From assembly GCA_951640165.1 (NCBI GenBank), contig OX621250.1, forward strand, positions 6,572,001-6,636,000: DNA of 64,000 nucleotides, in the 5' to 3' direction. Position numbers and translations under genes: made by a program. Below the pieces are notes generated by a model that was not told the DNA's origin, searched no databases, and was given only the letters and a program-made list of their open reading frames with translations. This stretch comes from Pseudoips prasinana (Eukaryota; Arthropoda; Insecta; Lepidoptera; Nolidae). Shown one piece after another: positions 39,690-50,040 of this stretch (positions are counted from its first letter, which is position 1; each line of letters starts with the position of its first letter).

Positions 39690-39872
39690 ATTGAAGTTCT
39701 TTTGGCGCGATGGAGAAAAATGATGAGAGTGAATTTTTACGATGCGCGCGCACACCGACACCAAAAAATTTAACAGCATGAAGTTAATTCTAGGTGGTAT
39801 GAAAATTGATAACTATGTTGAAGTTGTATATTAAGAAGTATAACTTCTAACGCGTGTACATAAGTACACACA
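39690..39872 (+). mobile_element. M4 copy 3
   Basis: The left tip is shortened to TTGAAGTTC, losing part of the inverted repeat. The right side AAGAAGTATAACTTC and GTGTACATAAGTACACAC is intact. Confidence 0.7.
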
Positions 39873-39892
39873 AGTTTTTTTTTTATTTATTT

Positions 39893-40060
39893 ACTACTAA
39901 CACACTGCCATCCGATGACAAAATAGCCAGAGTCTGTTCCATGGCGACTAGACAACTGATAAACATACTGATAAGATCTAACAAAAGAGGCATAAATGAT
40001 GTGAAAAAATCATGACAAATGGAAATCCGTTGTTTCTGCCTACCGCCCTGGGAAAGTTCT
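39893..40060. mobile_element. SINE-B tail (minus) and LINE2 scrap (plus)
   Basis: 39893-39972: GCCATCCGATGACAAAATAG and AACTGATAAACATACTGAT. 39990-40060: ATCATGACAAATGGAAATCC and TTGTTTCTGCCTACCGCCC, the LINE2 C-terminus without its tail. Confidence 0.6.
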
Positions 40061-41273
40061 GAGGTAGTTCATTGAAATGTTACATTTGCATTTGTCATTT
40101 TTATTTTTTAGATATCAGTAACTTGACAAAACCTGCAGATAATCTTATTTGCAACAAAAAATATTAACTACTTTTTCGTCAGATATACCATAAATACCAT
40201 TTGAACCCCTTTTTCCAAGATACGACCAGATACTAGCTCCTGTCGAAGACGTAATCCCATCATGGCTGGGAGAAAACCTTGTCTCTGCTTGAACGCGCAT
40301 GTTGCGCCTAACAGTTTAACATTGTATTCTTCCTTTACTTTTTTTACTTTTCTCTGATTCGGGAGCACTGGGTCGTAGGTTTTGTGCCTCTGCCATTTTG
40401 GAATAATTTGTTTTTTTTTATTTTTAAAAAGGAAACTTATCGCGATTAACCTATCAATTCGAAGTTTTCCGCGCTTTTTCCTTTCTAGAAATTACATAGA
40501 ACATAAAGAGAGCTGTGAAGTAATGATTTCAAAACTTCATTCCATAGACACGTCATAAAACATCTTTCAGCGGAGTATTTTAAAGTCGAGTCATACGCTT
40601 ACTATATACTCAGTGGACAATAACATCCGATGTGAGTTGGAGATCTATGGTATGGTAATGTATGTATTTTTTGCTTAATATAATGAAATTAGGATTGTTT
40701 ATGCACACAAAATAAAAATGGTTATATTTCTTGCATAATGTCTACAAAAACTCACGGTCTTTCTTAATTATACATTATTGAGTTTATTCGTTTTAAAAAT
40801 AACTATTTCCGTCGCAAGCCTTCCGGTAGTCTGAGATCAGTAAAGTGCAAAATATTATGTTACGTCTTAGTAATGGGTAATGGTAATCAAAGAGACAAAC
40901 AGATTAGTTCGTCACGAGACCATTGGACACAGACATGCCAAACAACGCATTACTTAAAGAAAACTTAAGTAATAAAAATACCACGGGCAAAATATTTGGT
41001 AAAAACACTTAAATGACGCATTTCATTTGTTTTTCTCGCACAAAACACGTGTTGAACCATATTTTTAACCACCTCCACAAAAAGGGATGTGTTATCATTT
41101 TGAAAACCATATTTATACCTTATTAAATTGCATTGCCAACCTTTCAAACGAATGTCGATTGTCGGTCTTCGTTTGACAGGTTTACCATTCGATTAATACA
41201 GGGTTGTTCTATATGTCAATGTGTTAAATTTGGGAAGTAGGTATATGTTTATATGAGGTAACATGCAAACATA
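40061..41273. other. Unannotated stretch
   Basis: 1.2 kb with frames of 66 and 60 codons (40168-40368, 40965-41147, minus) that show no recognisable domain. No repeat match was noticed, so this is one of the more unique parts of the window. Confidence 0.45.
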
Positions 41274-41444
41274 CTAGCTATGTCCCACGGTTTACCCGCG
41301 TGAAACATACTAAATTATAGCTTATGTGTTAATCCAGGGCATCAGTTAACTCCATACCAAATATAATTAAAATCGCTCGTTTAGACGTGAAGAAGTAACA
41401 AACATACACACTCACAAATCTTCACCTTTATAATATGAGTGTAA
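41274..41444 (-). mobile_element. Hel-1 copy, diverged
   Basis: CTAGCTATGTCCCACGGTTT end and CACCTTTATAATATGAGTG start (minus). The 3' stem is weakened by substitutions. Confidence 0.75.
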
Positions 41445-41654
41445 TCAGTTGTATAAAAGTGAAATGTTAAAACTATGTTTATGACGTTAAAATGTTTTAT
41501 GACGTTAAATTATGTAGACGCAAAGTGATGCAGGAATAAAATTGCATAACATTAAATAAACAGTTCACCCTGCAGGAACTCTATTTTTCCTTTCGTTTTC
41601 TTACGGAGTTTTTCCCTACTTTACTGGAGTTAAATAGCTCATACCCTTTTTCCT

Positions 41655-42015
41655 CACCGGTCCGTATTGCGGCGAGGTTAGGTATCTAGGCGCGCAGTTC
41701 GTTGCAGTCCATGTTAAAGGCCTACTGGGGCTGTACCGGCTAAGTCGCCGAACATTGATTTCTTAAATGGCGTTCAATTAAATAAAGGTTAAAATTACTT
41801 AATCAATCGTTAATCCAGCTTCCATGAGCACATGTGACGTCATAAATGGTCCGGAATCGTTTGTCAACGTTGAAGCCGATTTAAAGATTGATTAACTCAT
41901 TTTTAACCGTTACTTATTTGAACGCCATTTGAGAAATCGATGTTCGGCGACTTTGCCGGTAGAGCCTACGGGCGGGTTGAACAACTCTAAACACTAGGGA
42001 AACCACCCCCCATAC
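41655..42015 (+). mobile_element. 5S-SINE interrupted by M5
   Basis: CTCACCGGTCCGTATTGCGG before; GGCGGGTTGAACAACTCTAA and CTAGGGAAACCACCCCCCA after. The 5S-like core is partly deleted. Other copies read straight through GGCCTACTGGGCGACTTGAA. Confidence 0.7.
41731..41963. mobile_element. M5: 233-bp inverted-repeat element, complete
   Basis: Arms of about 80 bp pair at roughly 85%: CTGTACCGGCTAAGTCGCCG at the left, TCTACCGGCAAAGTCGCCG read inward from the right. GCCTACTGGG and GCCTACGGGC flank it, suggesting an 8-9 bp target duplication. Long repeats with 8-9 bp duplications fit Mutator-like elements; unproven. Confidence 0.75.
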
Positions 42016-42700
42016 GATTCAGCAACGGAGTACCAGAGAATGCTTCTTTCGTTGAAGACCTCTTTTCTGTAGAATTTTGGAAAAACAACGACATACAGAT
42101 ACATTTCTTTTGACACGAGCTCTCTACGTGTCAATAAAAATGTAACAATATAAGCCGATTTTAATTCAATGTAAAGTGCTCTAGCAACTAACACTAGCAC
42201 AGTAATAGAGTTCAATAACCATAATGGTTGCGCACGCATCCTTTGGCGACACTGCGCGTGCGCCGATAACATTGTGTGACGGAACTAGAGCATAAATGAT
42301 GAACATTGGTACGAGAGAACTGATATTGCTACTGAATGCACATTAACCACTGTTTTATTCTGCTATTGGTTACGCTTCTTTTATCGGTCAGGATTATAAT
42401 TGAAAATGTATAGCTTGATATGTAGCCGTGTGTACTACTCAATACTTATTAGGCATGTTGTAGTAAACGAGCAACTGAATGCGTTTGACATAAGACCGTT
42501 AGACACACCTAAGGACGCCGTAGCTGATTTAGGGTATCCTCAGAATAGTTCGAGTGCCAGAAACATCGCAAAGCAGTCGTAACGTTACGTGAAAACAGTT
42601 GTGCGTGTGTATTTATAACGGTGGATTGAGACTTAGTTCTCATTGTTCATATTTCAGAAGAAGGGAAACTTGGAGACTTCAGGCAAATAAGAAGATTTTG
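42016..42700. other. Unannotated stretch
   Basis: Frames of 92 (minus, 41994-42272) and 60 codons (42400-42582) are partly repeat-derived and unrecognised. Confidence 0.4.
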
Positions 42701-42890
42701 GGTGCTTACGGCTGCCGAGGCAGCCCGAAGTTGCCCGACGCAGCTCTCAGGCGCCCGAAGCCGCCGTAAGGCGCCCGAGATGTACCGAGCCGCACCGATG
42801 CCCACCGATAGTGGGCGCCGGGCCTTATGGTTATCTATGGGGAGACCTTTGTCCAGCAGTGGACGTCTTTCAGCTGACATGATGAATATT
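42701..42890 (+). mobile_element. RTE-like 3' end with GC-rich upstream part
   Basis: GGAGACCTTTGTCCAGCAGT, CAGCTGACATGATGAATA at the end. The 130 bp before it are rich in GCCCGAAG/GCGCCCGAG blocks not seen in the other RTE ends. Confidence 0.55.
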
Positions 42891-43049
42891 CTAAAATTAA
42901 ATTAAGTTTACCTTATTTATCCTCGGGGTGAAACCAAAATGTGTTAAGACATCAATACCTGCGAACAATGATAGTAAAATTAAAAATGTCGTCTCACTAT
43001 TATGTTAACACTAGATTCATCTCATCCCAAATATGGCTGTACACATGTG

Positions 43050-43112
43050 CTGCCGCACAATTTATAAACGCAGTAAATATGTAATTTACTGCCTTTATAA
43101 ATTGTGCGGCAG
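43050..43112. repeat. Hairpin with 29-bp arms
   Basis: Arms 43050-43078 and 43084-43112 match at 28 of 29 around ATGTA. TATGGCTGT occurs at 43032-43040 and 43113-43121, a possible 9-bp duplication around a 72-bp insert. Confidence 0.85.
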
Positions 43113-43263
43113 TATGGCTGTGGCCATATGCGCAGTGGCTACGCATTGGCGCGGTAATTACTAATCTAGTAGTTATATATTAATGCATAATCGTATCAAT
43201 AGTTTAGGAACGCATAAAGGCAACATACTTACTATAATTTATGTTTATATAGATAAGTATAAT

Positions 43264-43567
43264 TTATATACATATAATAAAATCTTAGGAAAGTCAAAAC
43301 TGTACATTGAATATTTTTTTAAAAGGATACTTGGGGCGTGATCTACAATCGATATCGAATCCAAAAATATAGTTTTTAGAATTTTTGTCTGTTTGTCTGT
43401 TTGTATGTCCGGGCTAAACTTAAAATGTATAGATATGGATTTACTTCAAATTTTGCATGAATATTACAACATAATATAGGCTACATATTATCACGCTATC
43501 GCCTACGGGTGAGGAGCTGTGATAACTTATAAAATTTTACGCGAGTAAAGCCGCGGGGCATAGGTAG
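43264..43567 (+). mobile_element. Hel-2 copy
   Basis: ATATACATATAATAAAATC start; AGCCGCGGGGCATAGGTAG end with CTAG mutated to GTAG. The full body is present. Confidence 0.75.
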
Positions 43568-43903
43568 TTATTTCCTATATAAGGAAATAGCATCTAAATA
43601 ACTAAACGTCGCGTATTACCCGGAATAATATAAATATGTTTGTTTATCTATGTTAATAGATATTCCATTAATGTTGTTTACTTTTGTTGTTATCGTTATA
43701 TGCTATTATTACAATTTTTATATGTGAACACAAACGTGCATAATAATTACAATGATATAATGATATATATCTTAGTTATGACATCATACATACATACATA
43801 TATTTTATATTTATTAAGATACAGGCCTAGGCTTAGTTTAGACAGCAGATCTCCCATGAATTGCATTTTGTCTTGAATAGTATGTAGGTTGTACCTAATT
43901 CAC
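43568..43903. other. Unannotated stretch
   Basis: AT-rich; short (CATA)n at about 43787-43800. The 78-codon frame is not recognised. Confidence 0.45.
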
Positions 43904-44044
43904 CGGAGCAGCATACCCGAGTTCCCGGGGCTCCCCCTATCAGGCGCCAGAAGAAGTCCACGGCAGGTTAGGTTTAGTCGGTGCGAGTCCGACATACCCA
44001 CCCGCAGACACTTTTTGCGGGTGCCATGCATTAGCATTCCCCCT
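43904..44044 (+). repeat. Family D copy
   Basis: GGAGCAGCATACCCGAGTTC, CGGCAGGTTAGGTTTAGTCG, GTGCGAGTCCGACATACCC, then a native hairpin CACCCGCAGACAC/TTTTTGCGGGTG. Best reference for D. Confidence 0.6.
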
Positions 44045-44060
44045 TTATTATTATAATTAT

Positions 44061-44476
44061 ATACATAGACTCGTGCCTGTTTCCCAGAGGAGTATCCAGA
44101 GATAACGGAATTCCATGCCGGTTGGCTTGGTTGGTGAATGCTTCGTTTGGTTTGGTTGGTTCGATTCCCATCCTAGACAGATATTTGTGTACATGAGCAC
44201 CTCTGTTTGTCCTAAGTCTGGGTGTAGTTATCTGTATGAGTACGTATTTACAGAAGAACTTGGTTCTGCTTGGTTTGGAATCAGATGGCCGTGTGTGATT
44301 AATGTCCCAGGATATTTAATCTTTCATTATATTCCTCGTACATGCTCGCCGGTTTATGGTACTTCTGATCTGGCCTTTCTTGAGAACATCTCCGATTTAA
44401 TCAGAGAGTGTTCTAAGAGGTCTTCCCCTTTCAGTTGTACCATTCACACAGGCCAGGTATACTTCTTTTATGAGAT
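44061..44476 (-). mobile_element. LINE2 fragment split by SINE-B
   Basis: 44061-44114 is the 3' end (TACATAGACTCGTGCCTGTT); 44321-44476 is pol sequence reversed (ACATGCTCGCCGGTTTATGG, ACACAGGCCAGGTATACTTC). About 40 bp of LINE2 between them are missing at the SINE insertion. Confidence 0.75.
44116..44319 (+). mobile_element. SINE-B copy inside LINE2
   Basis: TGCCGGTTGGCTTGGTTGGT head, GGTTCGATTCCCATCCTAG B box, CAGATGGCCGTGTGTGATTA tail. A duplicated GGTTTGGTTGG in the head region is unique to this copy. Confidence 0.8.
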
Positions 44477-44539
44477 CATACGTGGGTCAGACCAAAAGTG
44501 TAATTTGGATCACAGGGGCACATTTGAAATTAGTGGTGT

Positions 44540-44744
44540 TTGGGCACGTGCCTCAGAGAACACATAAAGCTGTCGATCATGCTACAGATCTCTTCCAGTC
44601 GTGTCAGGAGTCGTCCTTTAGGATCATGTGAGTGTGGGTATAGAACGTGCATCATCGTGTCTCTGCGCACACGTCCCGTGAAGATGCCTAGTATCCATTA
44701 AGAATGGCCGCTATGGCTAATATTCGAATAGGAGGATATTCATC
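44540..44744 (+). mobile_element. SINE-D body and tail
   Basis: GGCACGTGCCTCAGAGAAC, AGGATCATGTGAGTGTGGGT, CACACGTCCCGTGAAGATG, AATAGGAGGATATTCAT. The head is missing. It ends exactly where R begins. Confidence 0.65.
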
Positions 44745-45607
44745 ATAACAGCTGTAAAAAGTCCAATGCTGGACAAAATTCTCCCCCCCCTAGAATCATC
44801 TATAGGGGTATGCCATAAGTGGCAGACGGGTTGGCGATCGCAGTATGAGGGGATATGCCATAATCGCCACGCTTGGCAGAAGGTTTGGCGATCGCAGTAT
44901 GAGGGGATATGCCATAATCGCCACGCTTGGAAGACGGTTTGGCGATCGCAGTATGAGGGGATATGCCATAATCGCCACGCTTGGAAGACGGTTTGGCGAT
45001 CGCAGTATGAGGGGATATGCCATAATCGCCACGCTTGGCAGAAGGTTTGGCGATCGCAGTATGAGGGGATATGCCATAATCGCCACGCTTGGCAGAAGGT
45101 TTGGCGATCGCAGTATGAGGGGATATGCCATAATCGCCACGCTTGGCAGAAGGTTTGGCGATCGCAGTATGAGGGGATATGCCATAATCGCCACGCTTGG
45201 CAGAAGGTTTGGCGATCGCAGTATGAGGGGATATGCCATAATCGCCACGCTTGGAAGACGGTTTGGCGATCGCAGTATGAGGGGATATGCCATAATCGCC
45301 ACGCTTGGCAGAAGGTTTGGCGATCGCAGTATGAGGGGATATGCCATAATCGCCACGCTTGGCAGAAGGTTTGGCGATCGCAGTATGAGGGGATATGCCA
45401 TAATCGCCACGCTTGACAGAAGGTTTGGCGATCGCAGTATGAGGGGATATGCCATAATCGCCACGCTTGGAAGACGGTTTGGCGATCGCAGTATGAAGGG
45501 ATATGCCATAATCGCCACGCTTGGCAGACGGTTTGGCGATCGCAGTATGATGGTCATAGTACTCAGAGAGACGCTGTTGCCCGTCCTCTGGTAGATATTC
45601 CCAGGAG
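44745..45607 (-). mobile_element. R family copy expanded by a minisatellite
   Basis: RTE-like end reversed (TCCAATGCTGGACAAAATTC) at the left; TCATAGTACTCAGAGAGACG and GTCCTCTGGTAGATATTCCC at the right. The segment around GGCGATCGCAGT is repeated 13 times where other R copies have it once. Confidence 0.85.
44845..45546 (+). repeat. 54-bp minisatellite, 13 units
   Basis: Thirteen 54-bp units plus a partial unit before them. Unit types by the 12-bp segment before GGCGATCGCAGT: A (GGCAGAAGGTTT), B (GGAAGACGGTTT), A' (GACAGAAGGTTT), C (GGCAGACGGTTT); order A B B A A A A B A A A' B C. Because 54 is a multiple of 3, frames of 216, 249 and 253 codons stay open on both strands; these are not genes. 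Confidence 0.95.
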
Positions 45608-45651
45608 AATATTATTGCTACTTAATAACAAGTTATGAGAGACTATCATAT

Positions 45652-45857
45652 GCACGTGTGGCGCAGCGGCCAAGACAGTCGCCTCACCGCTTCGTGTCGC
45701 GGGTTCGAGTCCTGCGCCGGACAACTATTTTTGTCACCCATAATTACATAGTTGTTCTGAGTCTGTATGTAATTTGTGTCCGTCTATTATATGTTTGTAA
45801 AGTACCTCGCGACCCAGGGATTAGATTCCCTAGTGCAGGCGGTATCTTTAAAAAAAA
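45652..45857 (+). mobile_element. SINE-A, full-length
   Basis: GCACGTGTGGCGCAGCGGCC head, GGTTCGAGTCCTGCGCCGG B box, body, GGTATCTTTAAAAAAA end. Confidence 0.85.
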
Positions 45858-45956
45858 TCGATAGCTGGCTAGAAATAAGCAGTATCAGATGTTTTGAAAA
45901 CATTTACCTACATTGACTTTTGGCAAGACCCTAGTGTACTAAGACCGCCCATTGTA

Positions 45957-46091
45957 CAGACGCCAGCACATCCAGCTACCCCAATCTATCAAGTTTCTTT
46001 TGTAGTTTTTCAACTTTATCACATAAGCATAAGGTTCACTTTCAATTGGGGAAATTTTACAGATTGGGGTAGCTTGATGTGCTGGCGTCTG
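45957..46091 (+). mobile_element. M1 copy, near consensus
   Basis: 135 bp with TA at 45955-45956 and 46092-46093. CAGACGCCAGCACATCC and GATGTGCTGGCGTCTG ends intact. Confidence 0.9.
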
Positions 46092-46387
46092 TACAAGCTT
46101 GTATTATTTGTGTCCAAAGTATTTATCCTCTTTGAATACACCATAAAGAGTATTCTATTCTAGTGTTAATTAACTCGTAAAGCTTTGGAAAGTTTCTCGA
46201 GTATATAGTCAAAGTACTCTCGAGAGAGTTACTACATGTAAGTACCTATGTGAAAGTGAAGTATCTAATCAACGGTCTCCTATTTACACGGCACTTAAAG
46301 TGTGTAATTCTCTAATACTAAGATTATTGCGTGGGTCACACTGAAAGTCTTTAGGAAATAAACAACTAAATAAAGTAGGGATTTCAT

Positions 46388-46582
46388 TTGCTGTGTGGTA
46401 ACGGCATAGAATATCAACACCCCATCTCATCCCGTTGGGGCGTAGAAATCGTCCGAGGGAACACTACTAGAGAACGGACAGCAGCGTTTTTCTGTGTGCG
46501 TGGCGATTATGGCATATCCCCCATTCTTTGGAGAGGCTTTTGACCAGCAGTGCATGTAGGTACTTTGGCTGACATGATGATA
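46388..46582 (+). mobile_element. R family copy with its 5' start
   Basis: Begins TTGCTGTGTGGTAACGGCAT, shared with 50840; then CCCCATCTCATCCCGTTGGG. The middle is shortened; ends GGCTGACATGATGATAAG. Confidence 0.7.
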
Positions 46583-46722
46583 AGAAACCACCAGCTAATG
46601 CAAAAAAATATCGAAAAACCTGGTTTTATTTAATTTGTTTAGTTTCATAGACAGATGGCGCTACTTAAGTGAACTAATTCAAATGTAATTACACTTATCT
46701 CTAATATAATTGGTAAAATAAT

Positions 46723-46931
46723 AGGTTGTGGGTTCGATTCCCATCCGGAACAGATATGAGTGTGCATGAACTGAGTCTGGGTGTAATGATCTATATAAGT
46801 ATGTAGGTAACTATTTATAAAAGCAAATAGTATATAAAATATATCAGTTATCCAGTTTCCATAGTACCTACAAGCTCTGCTTAGTTTGGGATCAGATGGC
46901 CGTGTTTGAATAAAATACCAGGATATTATTA
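46723..46931 (+). mobile_element. SINE-B, head shortened
   Basis: Starts within the B-box region (GGTTGTGGGTTCGATTCCCA). The tail TTATCCAGTTTCCATAGTAC is uninterrupted and serves as the empty M3 target. Confidence 0.8.
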
Positions 46932-46946
46932 TTTTTATATTATAAA

Positions 46947-47110
46947 TAACTTCCGTCCGCGAATTCATCCGCGTTTTATTCGAAATGAGACATCGAAAAG
47001 GTTACACCGATTAAATCAATACCATATTTGTAAAATAGAAAACTCGTTGACTGTTTGATTCACAGACTGATAGATCAACGTATGTTTTATCATTTTAGGG
47101 GTGTAATATT
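46947..47110 (-). mobile_element. Diverged Helitron 3' region (weak)
   Basis: TTCCGTCCGCGAATTCATCC and GCGTTTTATTCG look like an eroded hairpin end of the Hel-5 type. No CTAG and no clear start. Confidence 0.35.
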
Positions 47111-47284
47111 AAAAAAAACGATGTAACACTTGTTTAATTAAATCTTTTAATGAATATAAAGGAGACCATTTCTTTTTCTATAGCGGATGGGCCCACCAAA
47201 AAATCTCGCGTTTATTAATGAAACCTATGTCAATTTGTTCCTTATGATCTCTAGATTAATGGGGTAGTATTAGTTTTTAGATGT

Positions 47285-47458
47285 CTAACCGGAATTCTGA
47301 GAAATATGACAATTTAAACATGAAATCCACATAGTAGCAAGTTGACGCAGAACTACAGCTGTCTCGGACAGTAATTGTCTTTGCACATTGCGTTGAAACC
47401 GTACAGCACAACTGACACAACGGTTCTGTTTGCTAAGAGTTGAACGTATTGAAGCCAT
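47285..47458 (-). CDS. Small open frame, possible first exon (candidate)
   Basis: A 57-codon frame starting MASIRSTLSKQNRCVSC, then AVRFQRNVQRQLLSETA, with a second pair CLNCH near the end. Two CxxC pairs 36 residues apart could bind zinc. The start at 47458 is chosen over the upstream Met (47503) because the sequence before it is AT-rich and 5' UTR-like. The stop is created by GGTTAGAC, which could instead be a splice donor G|GTTAGA. No repeat match elsewhere in the window. I do not recognise the family; it may be chance. Confidence 0.25.
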   Translation of the reverse strand: MASIRSTLSKQNRCVSCAVRFQRNVQRQLLSETAVVLRQLATMWISCLNCHISQNSG

Positions 47459-47503
47459 TTTCGACAAATATTTCAAAGAAATACGAGAAACTAAAAAATA
47501 CAA

Positions 47504-48143
47504 TTACACAATTCGAAAGAAAATATTAGAGTGACGTGACGTTAAGTGTACAGGGTTACCAATGATCGTTATATAATTCCTCGATTGTCCCATTCACAAC
47601 CGTACATATCTGTGACAAAAGTATATAAATATTATGTCCTGACGTGCCTTTAACATTTTATGCCCATCCCAAGAAAAGTGCTCAACGCCGCTAAAGATTA
47701 TTTCACTTCAAATAACCATATATCCATTGTTGAGAGAATTATTATTCTTCCCATCCGTTTTATATATATTTACATAAGTATGAAATCGCAACAATTTAAC
47801 AGTTATGGAGCTAAACAGTTCACGTGTTAGAAGGCTACAAATCAATTCTAATTTCCTGAAAATTAGAGAATTCCCTAAAAGTTGGCAATCCTCGCCATTT
47901 GTTGGTATAAATGGCGGCGAGCCGTAACCGAATATCAAAAAAGTACTTATTTTTAATGATTCATGATTCCGGTTACATATCTTTAAAAGTTTGAACTCAT
48001 TTGTTGTAATAATTACGCCTATTTTTTTAAGATTGATGTTGTTAATATACGCAACCGTTGCCAGTGGGCCCAAAAAGAATGATCTCCTTTTGCCAGAAAA
48101 ACATAAAGATAGGCCATCATTGGATATTCCCCCAATTTATGGA
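47504..48143. other. Unannotated stretch
   Basis: A 121-codon minus-strand frame (47708-48073) has no recognised domain. AGTGCTCAACGCCGCTAAAG near 47677 matches 21150. GTGACGTGACGT at 47532 is CRE-like but has no proven role. Confidence 0.4.
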
Positions 48144-48232
48144 CACAATTGTGGAAATCCTTTGGAGAAGCCTTTATCCAGCAGTGGGCATCATTAGACT
48201 GACATGGTGATGATGATGATGATGATGACGAC
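48144..48232 (+). mobile_element. RTE-like 3' end with (ATG)n tail
   Basis: TTGTGGAAATCCTTTGGAGA, TTTATCCAGCAGTGGGCATC, then (GATGAT)n to 48232. Confidence 0.7.
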
Positions 48233-49407
48233 GCTAGATAAAACTGGTCTAATAAAAACCGGACCGGTAGCTATAATAAGTCGGTATGTTTTCGCTTAAC
48301 GCTGAGTTATACTCAAAATTTCGCTCCAAAACTCAAGATGAATATCATATTTCAGATAGTATATGTTTGAAAATACATGTAAATCATGGGTGAGATTCCT
48401 TCAACCACGTTTAAATTCTTTCAATCAGTTACAAACAGTGGGCTTCATCATAAAATACTAATTAAAGTCATCATAACTATGTTGTTGATTAAGATCACAA
48501 TGAAAGTTGTAATAAATACTATCATGTGAAAAAATTCGCGCGTCAACGTCATATCCACGCACGACACGTACTATACTTTTAAATTGCCGCCATTTTGTAA
48601 AAACAAATGACAAGTGAATTGACTGTACAGCTCCAAGAATTCTTTATTAGAGATTGAAGTAAATTGTTCTTTAATGGCATCGTAATTTACTGATCAGTTC
48701 TCGAAAAATTTAATTAAAAGTATGTGTTTTAGATTTATAGCATTATTAATAATGCAATCCGTAGATTAACGGGTCTCTTACAAGCACCCTCCTGGAGTTC
48801 TATGATACAGGTTTCGACCTACTTCAGACTTCAAACTCCGCAGACTCAAAGGAACACTTATGTAAAATCTTTACTCAATCTGTAAACTTAATATTTTGTA
48901 AATTTCTTTGTGAAAAGTTACTTATTATTATATAAATATGATATATACGAGTATGCATATATTATATTATTAGGTGATGTATAGAGACTGCGATAATTTC
49001 CCAATCTCTATAAATATTTCCGCCTCTGATTTTTTATCGATCCCGCTTTACCGTTATTTTGGAGTGCCTATAATAACCTTGTCAACAAGGAAATACCTAA
49101 TAAGAACACTTCCGAAGTTCGTGTTCTATCGATATCCTAACGTAATGTTAAATACTTACTGTACTCAATATCGAGTCAACACAATAATCGCCAATTCACG
49201 ACTTGTGTGGCTTCCGATTACAAACAAGTTGCTGGCTGAATATCAATGCCGCATGCCGTTGCCTCACAGTAAAAAAAAAATACAAATTAGAATTTTAACT
49301 GACTGACACATTACGACCGCTTATTTCGCGCCAAAAGTAAATTGACATAACTAAAGATGCCATGTCTTTTTCATAATAATTACGTTACGAAGAAATGCAA
49401 TGACATG
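48233..49407. other. Unannotated stretch
   Basis: A 110-codon plus-strand frame (48974-49306) lacks a recognised domain and ends in an A-run-encoded KKK; I do not call it. Otherwise unique-looking AT-rich DNA. Confidence 0.4.
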
Positions 49408-49730
49408 AAAATTAGTTTAGTATGGGCACTGGAGTGTATTCTGTAAGGTGGATGTACAGAGGCTAGCACATCCAGCTACCCCAATTCTTCAAATTTCTTT
49501 TATAGATTTTCCACTTTATCGCATAAATATAAGGTTCACTTTCTATTGGGGAAATTTGACAGATTGGGGTAGCTTGATGTGCCGGCGTGTGTACTTCCCC
49601 ACTCGAGGGCTATGGTCGAAATTTCTCTCCGACATTTGACAATAACTTCAAGGAATTAGCTGCCTACGCTGCAAGTAATGATTTAGTTACCTTACAGAAT
49701 ACACTCCAGTGCCCATACTAAACTAATTTT
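49408..49730. repeat. 42-bp perfect inverted repeat around M1
   Basis: Arms 49408-49449 and 49689-49730 are exact reverse complements (core TATGGGCACTGGAGTGTATT). The 239-bp interior holds one M1 copy. No other copy of the arms occurs in the window. Confidence 0.95.
49457..49591 (+). mobile_element. M1 copy inside the inverted repeat
   Basis: 135 bp, TA at 49455-49456 and 49592-49593. Several substitutions (CAGAGGCTAGCACATCC, GCCGGCGTGTG), so it is older than copy 45957. Confidence 0.9.
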
Positions 49731-49760
49731 TATATTATTGCATTTGTGATCTGTGCAAGA

Positions 49761-49886
49761 AGGACCGATGATCTTGTGAAGGTCGCAGGAAGCTGCTGTA
49801 TACGGGTAGCGCAAGACCAGCAATTGTGGAGATCTTTGGGGGAGGACTTTGTCCAACAGTGGACGTCTTTCGGCTGATATTGATTA
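49761..49886 (+). mobile_element. RTE 3' end
   Basis: GGACCGATGATCTTGTGAAG, GCGCAAGACCAGCAATTGTG, GGGGGAGGACTTTGTCCAAC, GTCTTTCGGCTGATATTGAT. The tail has drifted to TTGATTAAT repeats instead of ATG. Confidence 0.75.
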
Positions 49887-50040
49887 ATTTTGATTAATAA
49901 TTAATAATTTTAATAAATAATTAATGATGATTAATATAAGTCACAATTTATTGCTCTATTAGTACCTAGAATTAATATAGGTGTAGTCAATCTGTAGTAC
50001 CAGATTCAGGTTCTGGCTCTACAAGCGCTTTTTAAAAGTC

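Noticed and set aside
44115..44567. 150-codon plus-strand frame
   Set aside because: Runs through SINE-B, reversed LINE2 and SINE-D; no single protein origin.
44845..45546. CRISPR-like array
   Set aside because: There are no unique spacers between repeats; it is a plain tandem array in a eukaryotic retroelement.
44766..45594. Overlapping frames of 216, 249 and 253 codons
   Set aside because: They are translations of the 54-bp tandem repeat; all stay open because 54 is divisible by 3. No start context, domain or non-repeat coding part.
47532..47545. CRE-like GTGACGTGACGT as a promoter
   Set aside because: An isolated short motif with no transcript or TATA/initiator context that can be assessed here.
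48974..49306. 110-codon plus-strand frame
   Set aside because: No domain, AT-biased codons and a terminal lysine run from an A-tract; reported only as unannotated DNA.
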